From contig JAEZUH010000053.1 in the NCBI GenBank assembly GCA_023443485.1, forward strand, positions 1 through 12,321: a DNA stretch of 12,321 bases, read 5' to 3'. Under the pieces are notes generated by a model. That model searched no databases. It saw only the letters and a program-made list of their open reading frames with translations, and was not told where the DNA came from. The translations under genes were made by a program, and so were the position numbers. Positions 6,632-12,321 of this stretch are shown here, one piece after another. Origin of the DNA: Bacillota bacterium. Its GTDB lineage: Bacteria > Bacillota_I > Bacilli_A > RFN20 > CAG-826. Numbering within the stretch: position 1 is the first letter of the stretch; each line of letters begins with the position of its first letter.

Positions 6632-8587
6632 TTATCTTAGTTTGCTTTTCAAATATTCTCTCAAAGCATCATCTTCACAATATACAAACGTTCCACGAAT
6701 ACCTCTTGTAAGCAATACATAGTAGGTATTTTTTATCCATGTTTCTGCATCGGTTTCGCTTGCTGTTCTAATACCAGCTAAATCGGTTGCTGGATGCATA
6801 TCTTTGTGGAATACTATCTTTCCATTTTCATAAGTAATATCTTTGCCAATAATCACTCCACAATAATCAAGGTCAATTCCCTGACAGGTGTGAATACATC
6901 CTATTTCATTGATTGATAGTGGATCATCAGCCCATGAATATGCCTTTAGTCCACTACCGTAGCGAAGATTCCATTTTTTTGCAAAATTGTCTTTTTGGAT
7001 GATTACATCGTTAATTCCATCCCTTGTAGCGGGGTCAGAAACCCAATCATATGTATAGCCTGCCACAATTCTAGAATGACCATTATACTTTTCAATATCA
7101 AAGGGTAGTTTCCCATCATCGTTGGCTTGCTTAATTCTCGACTCGGTGTCCAATTGTTTTACCTTATCAAACATCTCGTTGGCACTATCAAACACCTCAA
7201 ATTCGTAAGAATTATTTGTATTATATGAGGATTCAGTTACGCCAATATTTAAGAACGACTTGATGAATTCAATATATTCAGCTCCTCCTTGAACGCGGTA
7301 TTGGCCAGTTAACTCTAGTTCAGGGCCAATTAAAACTTGAGAATGACACTCTTTAGCAATCTGCTGGATAATGTCGATAGTTGCATAATCATCTTTTGTG
7401 ACAGCTTGGTTGTCATCAATAAAGAACACAGAAACTTTTGCGACATCAATGAGTTCCTTAAGCATATTTGTTCCAGATCTTAAGCCGACTCCGCCTTTCA
7501 TCTTAAAAATTCTATGAGCCTCGTCAATCAACAAACAAGGGATTTCATTTTTCGGCCTATTTGCAAAGGATGTCGGATATTTAAAAAGGGTTCCCAAATC
7601 ACTCGAAGAAAAGGCTTTACCATTGACTAAGCCATTATATAGAACCTTTTTTGGAGCAGCATTGACAGTAACAAAGAAAGTTGTTATTCTATCATTCTTT
7701 TTCTTCGGACTGTTCAAAAGACCGAGTGCATTTACTGCAATAATTGATTTTCCAGTCCCAGCACCACCTTTAATTATGATGGTTTTCTTCTGCCCGTAAT
7801 ATTCAGCCTCTTTTACAGCATCAACAATTGTCGTTAGAGCGGTTGATTGTGATCCATCTAAAGTGTACATCTGATTTCCACTTAATGCACTCCTCATTAG
7901 CTTTGCAAAATCATCTGAAGGAATTGTTCGAGCTTTATTTATTTCATATAAGATATCGTGACACCTTTTGGATATATATTTTTCAACAAAAGCCTTTAGC
8001 TTTTTTGCATCGTTTTCTAAAAAAGATGGTGAATTTTTGATAAAAGGAAACAGGGAAATATCTTCCATGATTGTCTTATACCCGTCATCCATGTAATGGC
8101 AATATGAGCAAGAAGCAATTTCCATATTTTCATTTTGAACATATTCGTTAAAAGATTTAAGCTGTCCTGCATAATTAAACGCTTGATAGGATGGGTGAAA
8201 ATGATCTTCAAAGTGTCCTTTAGACACCATTGTATGAACCTTATTTAATGAACCAGTTGCACTCACTTGGGACCATTGCTTCAGTTCAACAATCACCATG
8301 TTTTTCTTGTTCTTTTTATCAACACCATAAATTAGGAAGTCAATTCTCTCTAAACTATGTTTTATTCTATATTCAACTGCCACATCAACATCATCATCAA
8401 TATTACAATCTTGCAACGCTTTGGCTATTTCAGGCAACGAATTTTGCCATGATGTTTCCCAATTTGGCATTACAAAAGAATATCCAGCAAAAAACATGCC
8501 TGTTTTAATTTTTTGGGCGATATTTCTAGTCATAAGACATTGACTTATAAATGTACTCAGGGTTTCTTGGTAAACAATTTGTTCCAT
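6632..8587 (-). CDS. DUF2075 (Schlafen-group-3-like) helicase with N-terminal PD-(D/E)XK-like domain
   Basis: 651 residues, no membrane segment. N-terminal region (about 1-230): RIDFLIYG with D83 and, after a beta strand, VIVELKQW with E101 and K103, then a QAF..GQL segment (135-142); this order fits a PD-(D/E)XK nuclease fold. The P-loop helicase follows: Walker A GGAGTGKS (274-281), Walker B LLIDEAHR (352-359), FFIDDNQ (388-393), LTGQYRVQG (426-434), CIHTCQGIDLD (564-574) and YVLLTRG (623-629), an SF1-like motif set. DUF2075 proteins are predicted DNA/RNA helicases common in mobile and defence loci; activity on DNA or RNA is inferred. The start has AGGAG about 7 nt upstream, and that site overlaps the TAG stop of the MazG-like gene, giving a 9-nt gap and near-certain co-translation. 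It converges on lemA. Confidence 0.9.
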   Translation of the reverse strand: MEQIVYQETLSTFISQCLMTRNIAQKIKTGMFFAGYSFVMPNWETSWQNSLPEIAKALQDCNIDDDVDVAVEYRIKHSLERIDFLIYGVDKKNKKNMVIVELKQWSQVSATGSLNKVHTMVSKGHFEDHFHPSYQAFNYAGQLKSFNEYVQNENMEIASCSYCHYMDDGYKTIMEDISLFPFIKNSPSFLENDAKKLKAFVEKYISKRCHDILYEINKARTIPSDDFAKLMRSALSGNQMYTLDGSQSTALTTIVDAVKEAEYYGQKKTIIIKGGAGTGKSIIAVNALGLLNSPKKKNDRITTFFVTVNAAPKKVLYNGLVNGKAFSSSDLGTLFKYPTSFANRPKNEIPCLLIDEAHRIFKMKGGVGLRSGTNMLKELIDVAKVSVFFIDDNQAVTKDDYATIDIIQQIAKECHSQVLIGPELELTGQYRVQGGAEYIEFIKSFLNIGVTESSYNTNNSYEFEVFDSANEMFDKVKQLDTESRIKQANDDGKLPFDIEKYNGHSRIVAGYTYDWVSDPATRDGINDVIIQKDNFAKKWNLRYGSGLKAYSWADDPLSINEIGCIHTCQGIDLDYCGVIIGKDITYENGKIVFHKDMHPATDLAGIRTASETDAETWIKNTYYVLLTRGIRGTFVYCEDDALREYLKSKLR

Positions 8588-8596
8588 AGCACTCTC

Positions 8597-8917
8597 CTAA
8601 AGTTTTGTATATTTGTTAGCATTACCTTTAGCCTTTTCGACTGGGTATTTTGCTTCGTTTTGGCTTATTTTAGCGTTCACTATCTCATCTTCGTCAAGAC
8701 CTAATATGTCTAGCATATTTCTACAGTAGACAAGCACGTCTGCCAATTCTTCTTCAACTTTGTTTATGTCATAGTTACAATCTGTCCATTGAAAGCATTC
8801 CAAAAGTTCGCTCGCTTCAATAGAAATAGACTTTGCAAGATTGGCAGGACTATGAAATTGACCCCAATCACGATCTTCACTAAATTTTCTGATTCTCTCA
8901 ATAGTTTCTTTTTTCAT
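8597..8917 (-). CDS. MazG-like nucleotide pyrophosphohydrolase (RS21-C6/DCTPP1 type)
   Basis: 106 residues, the length of a single-domain MazG-like all-alpha NTP pyrophosphatase. RDWGQFHSPANLAKSISIEASELLE matches the family N-terminus in order; metal ligands are E34 and E37 (EASE) and E57 and D60 (EELAD), and the C-terminal KYPVEKAKG is typical. Members hydrolyse (d)NTPs, often non-canonical ones such as modified dCTP, to the monophosphate plus pyrophosphate, with Mg2+. It has its own extended -10 promoter and a modest AAGG ribosome site, and its stop codon sits in the ribosome binding site of the DUF2075 helicase. It may clean up aberrant nucleotides or alter the nucleotide pool or a nucleotide signal for the helicase; the last part is inference. 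Confidence 0.9.
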   Translation of the reverse strand: MKKETIERIRKFSEDRDWGQFHSPANLAKSISIEASELLECFQWTDCNYDINKVEEELADVLVYCRNMLDILGLDEDEIVNAKISQNEAKYPVEKAKGNANKYTKL

Positions 8918-8937
8918 ATTTAAATACCTTACTTGGA

Positions 8938-8946
8938 ATTATATCA
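8938..8946 (-). promoter_or_regulatory. Extended -10 promoter of the MazG-like/DUF2075 pair
   Basis: On the minus strand TGATATAAT, a full TGN-TATAAT extended -10, ends 20 nt before the MazG-like ATG. Transcription would start near 8931, leaving a leader of about 14 nt that just holds the AAGG ribosome site. No clear -35 is seen, as is usual for extended -10 promoters. Confidence 0.5.
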
Positions 8947-9085
8947 TCCTGAAACAAAATTAATTACTAAAAAAGATGCTGTACAAAGTGATATTAATTT
9001 TCTAGGATTTAAAATCTTTTTGAAAAAGCTAATCGGTTCCTTTTATCTCCTGAAATTTCTCAATGAAATTGCTCATACTACATGT

Positions 9086-9838
9086 TTAGTGTTCTCTTTC
9101 CAAACCAAATTTTTCCAATTCGGCCTCTAACCTAGCGCATAATTTGCCAATTGTTTTATTCCTATAGTTTGGAAGAGGGCTGATTCTTGCTTGATAATAT
9201 GACGTTTGCCACATTTTCAAGATAGGGACACGCTTATTATTTACGATGAAATATTTATTTGATGAAATATTTACTGCATCCAAAATATCTGGAATCCCCA
9301 TATCATATGTGTTTGTTCCAATCCATATCACGATATCCGGTTGAATAATTTCAATTTCTCGCTTAATGAAATCTTTATACACTTTGCAGTATTCAAGAAT
9401 GTGTCTACCGCCATCAATTTTTGCTTTCCCGCCTCGCTTATTTAAATCCATCACAGCAAATCGATTGGCCATTTGGCTATAATCTAAATCTTTTATTCCG
9501 GAAATCACCTGATATAATGCGCAAATTCTCTGGCGCATCTTTCCCCGCCAATCATCTTTTCCGCTTTTAAAATAATCTAAATATACATCTTGATAATTTG
9601 TTTTCGACTCTCCCTTTGCAGCATTATAGTTATCTGAATTAGCTTCGCTAGAAATGAACAAAACTTTTTTCTTCTCTTTTTCAAATGCTTCTTCAGCTAT
9701 AATCCCATCTCTTTGAAAGAACTCTTTTTTTATGTTTTCACCATTGATGGTTTTTTTCAATGATTCTTCAGGTTCTTTTGAATGTGCTTTTTCCCATTTG
9801 TCGAAAAGGATGTCTAAGTAATTTGTTTTGTTACCCAT
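9086..9838 (-). CDS. Predicted uracil-DNA-glycosylase-superfamily-like protein
   Basis: 250 residues, soluble. The order of motifs recalls the UDG fold: VLFISSEANSDNYN (59-72) at the place of the first catalytic loop, AVMDLNKRGGK (128-138) like the conserved Asn-x-x-Lys strand, CKVYKDFIKREIEIIQPDIVIWIGTNTYD (151-179) like the family's Cys-containing helix, Pro-Asp strand and Gly, then MWQTSYYQAR (209-218) where UDGs carry the His-Pro-Ser loop. The key His is replaced by Q211 and the first loop lacks the usual GEAPG-type glycines, so glycosylase activity is doubtful; it may bind modified bases or hydrolyse another substrate. The ribosome site is weak. It lies 168 bp upstream of the MazG-like/DUF2075 pair on the same strand. 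The family call is by motif order only. Confidence 0.7.
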   Translation of the reverse strand: MGNKTNYLDILFDKWEKAHSKEPEESLKKTINGENIKKEFFQRDGIIAEEAFEKEKKKVLFISSEANSDNYNAAKGESKTNYQDVYLDYFKSGKDDWRGKMRQRICALYQVISGIKDLDYSQMANRFAVMDLNKRGGKAKIDGGRHILEYCKVYKDFIKREIEIIQPDIVIWIGTNTYDMGIPDILDAVNISSNKYFIVNNKRVPILKMWQTSYYQARISPLPNYRNKTIGKLCARLEAELEKFGLEREH

Positions 9839-10030
9839 ATAATATTGATTTTTCTTTTATTTATGTTTATATTTTACAAAAAATCTTGATGATTGTAACA
9901 AAGTTCATCTAGAAAAAAGGCAAAGATTGTGCCATCTAACACAAGAAATTAAAAAGTTATTCAATTGTAAAACATCTTACCTAAAGCGAATAAATAGCTG
10001 AATATAAAATTGAAAATCAATGGTTTTTTA

Positions 10031-10150
10031 CTAAAATCCAAAAATTGTTAATTTTTTATCCCAATTAGGAACATGCTCAATATTATATTTTTCACAGGCT
10101 TCCACAACAAGTTCATCCCACTCAAGGAAAGAGTCATAGGAGAACGACAT
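10031..10150 (-). CDS. Possible small ORF or frameshifted gene (39 residues)
   Basis: It encodes a 39-residue acidic peptide with a protein-like composition (core SFLEWDELVVEACEKYNIE, about 7-25); I do not recognise it. A near-perfect AGGAGGA stands upstream, but at a good distance (7 nt) from a different ATG (10163). That ATG opens a 9-codon frame ending in TGA inside this ORF. The two frames meet at a run of five A residues: removing one base would fuse them into a 43-residue protein starting MENKMSF. It may be a frameshifted small gene, or a leader peptide overlapping a real ORF, or chance. Most of the window's other genes are clearer. Confidence 0.35.
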   Translation of the reverse strand: MSFSYDSFLEWDELVVEACEKYNIEHVPNWDKKLTIFGF

Positions 10151-10170
10151 TTTTGTTTTCCATCTGTTTT

Positions 10171-10177
10171 TCCTCCT
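10171..10177 (-). promoter_or_regulatory. Strong RBS without an intact long frame
   Basis: AGGAGGA on the minus strand, spaced 7 nt from an ATG (10163) that opens only nine codons. It is one of the best ribosome sites in the window, which argues that a small gene was or is translated here. Confidence 0.45.
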
Positions 10178-10192
10178 ATTTGGAATGTAGAG

Positions 10193-10229
10193 AAAAAAGG
10201 TCCCTACACTAACTAAATGGTGTACAGGG
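10193..10229 (-). terminator. Probable terminator (or attenuator) after the Mrr-like gene
   Basis: On the minus strand CCCTGTACAC pairs with GTGTAGGG (a 2-nt bulge, 10-nt loop), followed by ACC and six T (10198-10193). It lies about 60 bp past the Mrr-like stop. The 3' arm can instead pair with TGTAG/CTACA (10186-10190 with 10204-10208), a competing structure ahead of the small ORF's ribosome site, so an attenuation role is conceivable. Confidence 0.55.
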
Positions 10230-10286
10230 TATGGAAATCTAAATAGTCTTTATATAATTTTCATTGATGAAATTTGAATATTAAAT

Positions 10287-11303
10287 TCAACTAGCGAATA
10301 GATCGCGATCAAGATTATCTTTATTGTCTTTTGTGATAATTCCATATTGAAGACTTTTGGCTAGTTTAAGAAGTTCTTTTCCATTAATCCCAATTAATTT
10401 ATTTTGCTTCTCAATAAATTTTTGTGCTTCACGATGAAAAGTGCTATTTGTAATAAATATGCCTCTTGTTCCCTTGTTGCCATATAAAGCGCCAAAGAAT
10501 TCTCGTACCTCTTTTAAGGTGACACGACTTTTACTTTTAATTTTGGCTTGGATAAATACTTTCTCCTTAAACCCTAAAGTGTCGTTATATGTAATGATTC
10601 CATCAATTCCATCATCATCTGGTCCACCAGTTACATTGCTTTGATTAATCGTCCCATTTTTTGAGAAATATTTTTTTATCAATGTCACGGTATATTCTTC
10701 AAAAAATTCACCGCCCATAATATTAAAGGCTTCGATGAAAAATGGAGCGACGCTTTGACTATTTGAGGCATCTTTTAAACATTTTCCAATTTCAGTATTA
10801 GGAAACTCATCATCGATAGAAAGAAGGAAAAAATTGTTTTTCTTAATAACTTTTTCCGCTTTAACAAGATGATTTAAGGCAAAACCAGAAAGGCTGCGAA
10901 TGTTATTTTGATTGATAGGGTGAATTCTTTTAGCAATCAAATCGTAAATCTGTTTGCTCGTATAACTTTTTTTATTTGACAATATGGCAACAATTTCCTG
11001 TTCAATTTCATCTTTCTTAATAATCTCTTGAATAGAATTCTTAAGTTTAATTTTTTTATCTTCTAGGACAAGATCACCACTATTAAAAAGCTGTGAAAGA
11101 ACTGAGCCAATCCGACTTTTAGCTTTAGTTAAAACACTATCGCTGGATTTATTTTTTAGTTCTTCTTTTGAAAATTCAAAATTCTTAATGCATTCGATAA
11201 TTAAAGCGTTGCGTGTCAGACTCTTTTTTTCGACAATATCTAAAATCCATTGTTTAATAATCGCGTTGCCATCAGAGCCTTTGTTTAAAATGTTACTAAT
11301 CAT
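10287..11303 (-). CDS. Mrr-like restriction endonuclease (type IV-like)
   Basis: 338 residues. The C-terminal half (about 195-320) is a Mrr_cat-type PD-(D/E)XK nuclease: FEEYTVTLIKKYF helix with E202/E203, GGPDDDGIDGII with D234, VFIQAKIKSKS with the Q252-x-K254 motif typical of Mrr, then VREFFGALYG and GIFITNSTF, conserved in the family. The N-terminal half (about 1-165) reads as two winged-helix-like repeats (about 20-90 and 98-165), the usual Mrr target-recognition part. Mrr enzymes cut DNA carrying foreign modified bases; no methyltransferase or specificity subunit lies nearby, which fits a stand-alone, modification-dependent enzyme. The ribosome site is weak (AAGAAG, about 8 nt). It is monocistronic with a terminator downstream. 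Confidence 0.88.
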   Translation of the reverse strand: MISNILNKGSDGNAIIKQWILDIVEKKSLTRNALIIECIKNFEFSKEELKNKSSDSVLTKAKSRIGSVLSQLFNSGDLVLEDKKIKLKNSIQEIIKKDEIEQEIVAILSNKKSYTSKQIYDLIAKRIHPINQNNIRSLSGFALNHLVKAEKVIKKNNFFLLSIDDEFPNTEIGKCLKDASNSQSVAPFFIEAFNIMGGEFFEEYTVTLIKKYFSKNGTINQSNVTGGPDDDGIDGIITYNDTLGFKEKVFIQAKIKSKSRVTLKEVREFFGALYGNKGTRGIFITNSTFHREAQKFIEKQNKLIGINGKELLKLAKSLQYGIITKDNKDNLDRDLFAS

Positions 11304-11331
11304 AAATTATCTTCTTTATCATCTTTTTTAA

Positions 11332-11337
11332 ATCATA
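11332..11337 (-). promoter_or_regulatory. Weak candidate -10 of the Mrr-like gene
   Basis: On the minus strand TATGAT, 28 nt before the ATG, with a poor -35 (TTTTAA) 17 nt upstream. Low or tightly controlled expression would be sensible for a nuclease, but the match is weak. Confidence 0.25.
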
Positions 11338-11686
11338 ACTCATATGCAATTATTTTAAAATAAAAGAGACCATTGTTACGGACTCTCAATTTGCGAGATT
11401 ACAAAACTTGGTTTTATTGAAAAAAGTAAATTTAAAGACATGCCAAACGGAGGAGAAAACATTTTTCTTATCAACACTGTTCTAATATGTTTCCATACAA
11501 AAAAGGAGTTAATAATTTATTTTTATCAACCTTTGAATTTCAAACTCTCGATTTTGATAAAAAGAGAGGTTGTTAAGTCGTAATGATTATTGACAATTGC
11601 TCAAAAGGATTTAAAGAATATACCATTTATAAAAGTTTGAATAACTAAGCATTGGAATAAATTATTGATTTCCAAAATAAACAAGA

Positions 11687-11860
11687 TAAATTAAATCTCA
11701 TTATTATTTAAAAACCTTCCTTTATCGTACCATTTTTGGTCCAATAAACGAGGGGATTTCAGTCGCATGTTGTGGCTTTGGTCCTGATCTTGAAACCACT
11801 TTTGATGTTTTCGCCACCCTTGGTCTAAGTAAACTACTTGGCACAAACCTGGAGAGTTAA
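11687..11860 (+). pseudogene. GC-richer coding relic, identity unknown
   Basis: On the plus strand an open frame without a start codon runs to a TAA near 11858 and ends in a protein-like tail (FGPDLETTFDVFATLGLSK, then LLGTNLES). Two minus-strand frames are also open across most of it, one rich in Trp, Gln and Asp. Base composition (about 45% GC by eye) is unlike the surrounding DNA. TTGGTCY recurs three times exactly 42 bp apart (11736, 11778, 11820), equal to 14 codons. I cannot tell which strand coded, or whether it is a transposase or other gene tail. It could also be a structured RNA. Confidence 0.3.
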
Positions 11861-11876
11861 AAATGACCTAAACCCT

Positions 11877-12321
11877 TTAGCTTTGAATAATTTTTTCCAT
11901 ATCATCAATATTTTCAAAAGCAAGAGTTCCTTTATCTATCAAAAATGAATCGAACCCATTATCGTCGTAAGAACAATGAATCGTGGCTTCATAGATATCA
12001 ATTGTGTTATCAATCTCGTCAATCTCAAAAGTGTAGTCTTTATCAGCTCCTAAATCTAAATCAGGCAAATAATAAATGCTACTATTCGATAGACTAAACA
12101 GTCTTATTTCTGTCCTATGAATACCACTGCCATAGGAATAGATATAATAAATCCAATGTCCAGCATTTCCTTGTATTCTTAGAAATTCGGTCACTCCAAA
12201 TCCTCCAAAGGAAATTCCAAGAGGATAATAGCTACCATCCTCAAAAAGAAATGTTTGCCCATCTAAAAAGCCGTTTCTGTTCGAGGAGAATCTGAGCATT
12301 TTTTTGGCTTTATATTCTCCC
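11877..12321 (-). CDS. Hypothetical protein, 5' end beyond the window
   Basis: The 3' part of a gene: the frame stays open from the stop to the right edge (148 codons seen). An internal ATG at 12299 could give a 140-residue protein, but no ribosome site is well placed for it (GGGAG is about 18 nt away), and the upstream codons (GEYKAKK) read naturally, so I prefer a longer gene cut by the window. The visible part is rich in aromatic and Gly residues and probably beta-structured (FLFEDGSYYPLGISFGGFG, about 17-35 counting from the internal Met), with an acidic C-terminal region (about 80-138). No transmembrane segment or known motif is seen. Function unknown. Confidence 0.65.
   Translation of the reverse strand, partial: GEYKAKKMLRFSSNRNGFLDGQTFLFEDGSYYPLGISFGGFGVTEFLRIQGNAGHWIYYIYSYGSGIHRTEIRLFSLSNSSIYYLPDLDLGADKDYTFEIDEIDNTIDIYEATIHCSYDDNGFDSFLIDKGTLAFENIDDMEKIIQS

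Larger units (their letters stand above)
9839..10286. other. 448-bp intergenic region with terminator and small ORF
   Basis: It lies between the UDG-like gene and the Mrr-like gene, both on the minus strand. It holds two small inverted repeats near the Mrr stop (10259-10272 and 10274-10290), a bulged hairpin followed by T6 (10193-10229), an AGGAGGA ribosome site (10171-10177), a 39-codon ORF (10031-10150) and, nearest the UDG-like gene, about 190 bp of very AT-rich DNA with only weak -10-like sequences. Confidence 0.55.
11304..11876. other. 573-bp gene-poor region with decayed fragments
   Basis: No intact gene is convincing. Contents: the Mrr-like gene's candidate promoter (about 11332), a plus-strand 47-codon open frame at 11440-11583 without ribosome site, an AT-rich stretch, and a distinctly GC-richer block (about 11715-11860) open in three frames that reads as a relic. 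The block ends just before the stop of the right-edge gene. The mix suggests a site of past insertion and decay. Confidence 0.5.

Noticed and set aside
8933..9130. Plus-strand 65-codon ORF between the UDG-like and MazG-like genes
   Set aside because: It overlaps the 3' end of the UDG-like gene on the other strand and has no ribosome site. The extended -10 promoter of the MazG-like gene occupies its start.
10041..10057. AAAAATT/AATTTTT inverted repeat after the small ORF
   Set aside because: A pure A/T stem with a 3-nt loop, too weak to call a terminator.
11345..11395. Possible repeat shared with 3037-3060 (AGACCATTG after an AAAATAAA stretch)
   Set aside because: Only nine bases plus AT-rich flanks agree, and the two copies do not extend; chance is likely.
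11440..11583. Plus-strand 47-codon ORF in the gene-poor region
   Set aside because: The reading frame is open further upstream, but there is no ribosome site before the ATG, the composition matches AT-rich noncoding DNA, and no domain is recognisable.
1..12321. CRISPR array, tRNA, rRNA or complete insertion sequence
   Set aside because: No regularly spaced direct repeats, no cloverleaf or rRNA-like block and no intact transposase with terminal inverted repeats were found by eye on either strand.

Overview
The window is AT-rich bacterial DNA from a low-GC Gram-positive-type organism (Bacillota or a relative of the Mollicutes). Shine-Dalgarno sites of the AGGAGG type, sigma-A-like promoters and short GC hairpins followed by T-runs support this. 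TGA works as a true stop: the 619-residue gene ends in TGA just ahead of the next gene's AAGGAGG site. Standard-code translation therefore fits, and a Mycoplasma/Spiroplasma-type code is unlikely. I cannot name a genus.

Layout. (1) 172-3423, minus strand: a small protein of unknown function with a GTG start, then an 823-residue PHP-domain/ABC-ATPase fusion of the kind annotated as TrlF-like, then a 96-residue protein whose start overlaps the ATPase stop (TAATG). (2) 3424-6544, plus strand: a 529-bp regulatory region with a near-consensus promoter flanked by palindromes, a 619-residue membrane protein, a LemA-family protein and a strong terminator. This operon is visibly richer in GC than its neighbours and looks like resident chromosome. 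(3) 6632-9838, minus strand: a gene for a small UDG-superfamily-like protein, then a tight pair made of a MazG-like nucleotide pyrophosphohydrolase and a DUF2075 nuclease/helicase. (4) 10031-11303, minus strand: an Mrr-like restriction endonuclease with no methyltransferase beside it, then a probable terminator and a 39-codon ORF whose good ribosome binding site is out of frame with it. (5) 11304-12321: a long gene-poor stretch with a GC-richer relic, then the 3' part of a minus-strand gene that runs off the right edge.

Together the minus-strand genes look like a defence/nucleic-acid-surveillance island: a PHP-ATPase, a helicase with a PD-(D/E)XK-like N-terminus, a house-cleaning nucleotide hydrolase, a UDG-like protein and a type IV-type nuclease. 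The island sits on both sides of the oppositely oriented LemA operon. The best candidates for an undescribed system are the PHP-ATPase with its coupled 96-residue partner, and the UDG-like/MazG/DUF2075 cluster. The domain calls are seen in the sequence; the defence role is inference from family and neighbourhood.
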